Below, piece after piece: positions 4,918-6,764 of a DNA stretch of 6,764 nt. This DNA is from Gemmatimonadaceae bacterium (GTDB taxonomy: Bacteria > Gemmatimonadota > Gemmatimonadetes > Gemmatimonadales > Gemmatimonadaceae). Each line of letters starts with the position of its first letter. Positions within the stretch are counted from its first letter, which is position 1. Position numbers and translations under genes: made by a program. The notes under the pieces were generated by a model. That model searched no databases, was not told the DNA's origin, and was given only the letters and a program-made list of their open reading frames with translations. Where the stretch lies: positions 1 through 6,764 of the forward strand of contig JADGGM010000167.1 of the NCBI GenBank assembly GCA_019689955.1. The letters run 5' to 3'.

Positions 4918-6606
4918 CTACTTCGTTCCGCGCCCGAGCGGACCCCCTTGCTCGAACACCACGTCCACCGGGATCCCCTTCGTCGCGATCCGATCCAGGT
5001 CGTGCTGCAGCGTCGGGGAGATCGTCCCGTACTTCTCGTAGAACGCCCCCACGCCGGCGTAGTCCCCGTCCCCCTGCAGGCGGAGGATCGTCGCCGCGAG
5101 CGTGTCGAGCGCGGCGGGCATCTTCGCCAGGTCCACGTGGTACGTCCCCGTCGCGCTGTCGCGCGCGAAGGCGCCGTGCTGCTCCAGGAAGTTGAACGAC
5201 ACGATGTTCGCCCGCCCGTGCGCGTCCGACGCGCCAAAGCGCACCGAGCGGAAGAGGCTCGCCAGGAACGTCACGTAGTTGTCGCTCACGTCCTCGTCCC
5301 CCAGCTCGCCGCGCGCGTTGAGCGCGCGCACCATGTGGAGGCCGAGGATGTCCGCCTTCTCCTCCTCCAGCGCGCTCGCGCGCTCCTTGAGCGCCGCGCG
5401 CACCGTCCCCTTCCCGTCGATCGTGTGCTTGATCCCGAGCCCGTGCGCCACCTCGTGGAACATCGTGTTCTCGAAGAACGCATTGAAGTTGATCCGGCGG
5501 AGTTGCGCGCTGTCGATCAGCACTGCGGCGATCGGCTGCAAGATCTTGTCGAACTTGGCCTGGATCACGTTCTCCAGTTGGAGCCGGCGCGTCCCCTTCT
5601 GGAGCTGCACCTGCTCATCGTTCGGGAGATTGATCGCGATCGTCTTGGCGCCCGCGTTCGCCTGCCCGGCGTAGTAGACGACGTTGTACGCGTTGAGGTC
5701 CGACGCGGTACCGGGCGTCTCCTTCTTGTACGCGGCGCTCACCGGGAGCCCGCGCTGGAGCGCGGGGAGGAGCTTGGTGTACTTGGCCAGCCGCTGGCTC
5801 CACGCCATGTCCTTGATGAGGACGTACGCTTCGTGCGCGGCCTTGTAGCCGAAGAGGTGGTCCTCGTACGTCTCGATCGGCCCGATGACGATGTCGAGCC
5901 GGTTGTGCTTCATGTCCATCCACGCGAGATCGCTCGGCCGGTAGTCGTCGGTGAGGAGCGCCTGCGCGCGTGCGTCGAGGTAGCGCCGGAGCCCCGGGTC
6001 CTCCGCGAGCCCCGCCGCCTCGCGCAGCTTGGTGGCCGCGAGCCGGCTCTCCGCCGCGAACGCCTTGGAGTACGGGATCGCCACGAGCCGCCCGGTGGAG
6101 TCGCGACGCACGAGGGTGTAGAGGCTCCTCAGCGAGTCGCCGTACGCCTTGGACGTCGCGGCCGCCGAGTCGAGCTCGGCTTTCGTCATGTCGCGCGGGT
6201 AGAGGTTCGCCCCCGGCGGCTTGGTCCCCGCTTCGGCGACGAAGGGAGCGTCGTTGTCGAGACGGTCCCACGGGCCGTAGTTGATCTGCGCGAGCCGGCG
6301 CGTGGCCGTGTCCGGGATCGAGCGGAGGATCGAGTCGCGGTCCCCGGCGGCTTCCTTCCAGTAGATCGGGTCCATCGCGCGCGCCGCGTCGATGAGGAGC
6401 GGGATCATCTGCCGCTCGTTCGCGGTGAGCCCCGCGGTGTCGACCGCGAGCGTCACCGTCGTGTAGCGCGCCAGGCGCGCGCGGACGTCGGTGCCTGCGG
6501 GGGCCGCGGCGACCGGGTGCCGCTCCTGGATGGCGCGCTCGTCACCTTGGCAGGCGGAGCAGAGCGTGAGCGCGAGGACCGCGCTCGTGGCGAGAGAACG
6601 CTTCAT
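4918..6606 (-). CDS. Dipeptidyl-peptidase III (M49)-like zinc peptidase, probable lipoprotein
   Basis: The 562-residue product starts MKRSLATSAVLALTLCSAC, a short lipoprotein-style signal with C19 as the likely lipidated residue; Cys rather than Leu at -3 makes this less than certain. The catalytic centre is FHEVAHGLG: H384 and H388 as zinc ligands, E385 as catalytic base, with E415 in ALEEEKADILG as the third ligand, matching the EECRAE position of M49. Other M49-like blocks are ETYEDHLFGYKA (245-256), the region around N329-D330 with QKGTRR, and the long helix ENVIQAKFDKILQPI. Classical M49 enzymes have the hexapeptide HExxGH; this one has the pentapeptide HExxH, as I recall also for a thermophile DPP III. 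It is shorter than the eukaryotic enzyme (about 730 residues), as expected for bacterial relatives. Probable role: removing dipeptides from peptides at the envelope. The ATG at 6606 lacks a clear ribosome site. Confidence 0.85.
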   Translation of the reverse strand: MKRSLATSAVLALTLCSACQGDERAIQERHPVAAAPAGTDVRARLARYTTVTLAVDTAGLTANERQMIPLLIDAARAMDPIYWKEAAGDRDSILRSIPDTATRRLAQINYGPWDRLDNDAPFVAEAGTKPPGANLYPRDMTKAELDSAAATSKAYGDSLRSLYTLVRRDSTGRLVAIPYSKAFAAESRLAATKLREAAGLAEDPGLRRYLDARAQALLTDDYRPSDLAWMDMKHNRLDIVIGPIETYEDHLFGYKAAHEAYVLIKDMAWSQRLAKYTKLLPALQRGLPVSAAYKKETPGTASDLNAYNVVYYAGQANAGAKTIAINLPNDEQVQLQKGTRRLQLENVIQAKFDKILQPIAAVLIDSAQLRRINFNAFFENTMFHEVAHGLGIKHTIDGKGTVRAALKERASALEEEKADILGLHMVRALNARGELGDEDVSDNYVTFLASLFRSVRFGASDAHGRANIVSFNFLEQHGAFARDSATGTYHVDLAKMPAALDTLAATILRLQGDGDYAGVGAFYEKYGTISPTLQHDLDRIATKGIPVDVVFEQGGPLGRGTK

Positions 6607-6626
6607 TTCGGATGGGTCTGGGTCCG

Positions 6627-6642
6627 GCGGGGTGCACCCCGC
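6627..6642. promoter_or_regulatory. 16-bp perfect palindrome upstream of the M49 gene
   Basis: GCGGGGTGCACCCCGC is a perfect 16-bp palindrome beginning 21 bases before the M49 start codon. It could be a binding site for a dimeric repressor near the promoter or, in the transcript, a hairpin that hinders ribosome entry, which would fit the missing ribosome site. I found no convincing -35/-10 pair beside it. Confidence 0.4.
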
Positions 6643-6764
6643 GCATCGCGACGGGCTCGAAGGGTGAGGTGTGATGGGAACGACCAGCGGACGAGCGACG
6701 CGTGCCGCGCGCGGCGCCCCCCGCGGGCCCCCCCGGTACAGGCGGGGCCCCCGCCCCCGGGCCA

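Noticed and set aside
4061..5237. Minus-strand frames across the M20 end, the 79-residue gene and the M49 end
   Set aside because: They run through a strong terminator and are antisense to, or out of frame with, well-supported genes.
1..6764. A defence, CRISPR or mobile-element system
   Set aside because: No repeat arrays, transposase, integrase, nuclease or terminal inverted repeats are seen; the genes read as ordinary chromosomal ones.

Overview
The window is very GC-rich with strong G/C bias at third codon positions. Several encoded proteins have signal peptides ending in an A-x-A|Q type site, and one looks like a lipoprotein. This fits a Gram-negative soil or water bacterium of the Gemmatimonadota type, but that assignment is inferred from general style and no marker gene is present. 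Nothing resembles a mobile element, CRISPR array, tRNA or rRNA.

Layout, left to right. (1) A minus-strand gene, open at the left edge, encodes an MPN/JAB-domain protein whose two metal-binding histidines are replaced, so it is probably a non-catalytic JAMM relative; it ends in a Pro/Ala-rich linker that runs out of the window. (2) A minus-strand two-gene operon (2886 to 1040) encodes an exported helical protein of unknown function, then an exported NAGPA-domain (phosphodiester glycosidase family) protein; the two genes overlap by ATGA. (3) A divergent intergenic region (2887-3109) carries matching promoter-like elements on both strands and GC-rich hairpins in both predicted leaders. (4) On the plus strand lie an exported M20 zinc peptidase with a full set of metal ligands and a 79-residue protein of unknown function. 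(5) A strong hairpin terminator (4863-4891) sits between the convergent genes. (6) A minus-strand gene encodes a probable lipoprotein of the dipeptidyl-peptidase III (M49) type with an HEVAH zinc motif in place of the classical HExxGH. (7) The last 158 bases hold the M49 leader, with a 16-bp palindrome, and GC homopolymer runs, but no gene I can support.

Four of the six proteins appear to be exported. Together they suggest cell-envelope handling of peptides (M20, M49) and of a glycan or phosphodiester (NAGPA). Apart from the two-gene operon, the genes are more likely neighbours than one pathway. I see no clear complete new system; the most unusual item is the degenerate MPN protein at the left edge, whose partners would lie outside the window.
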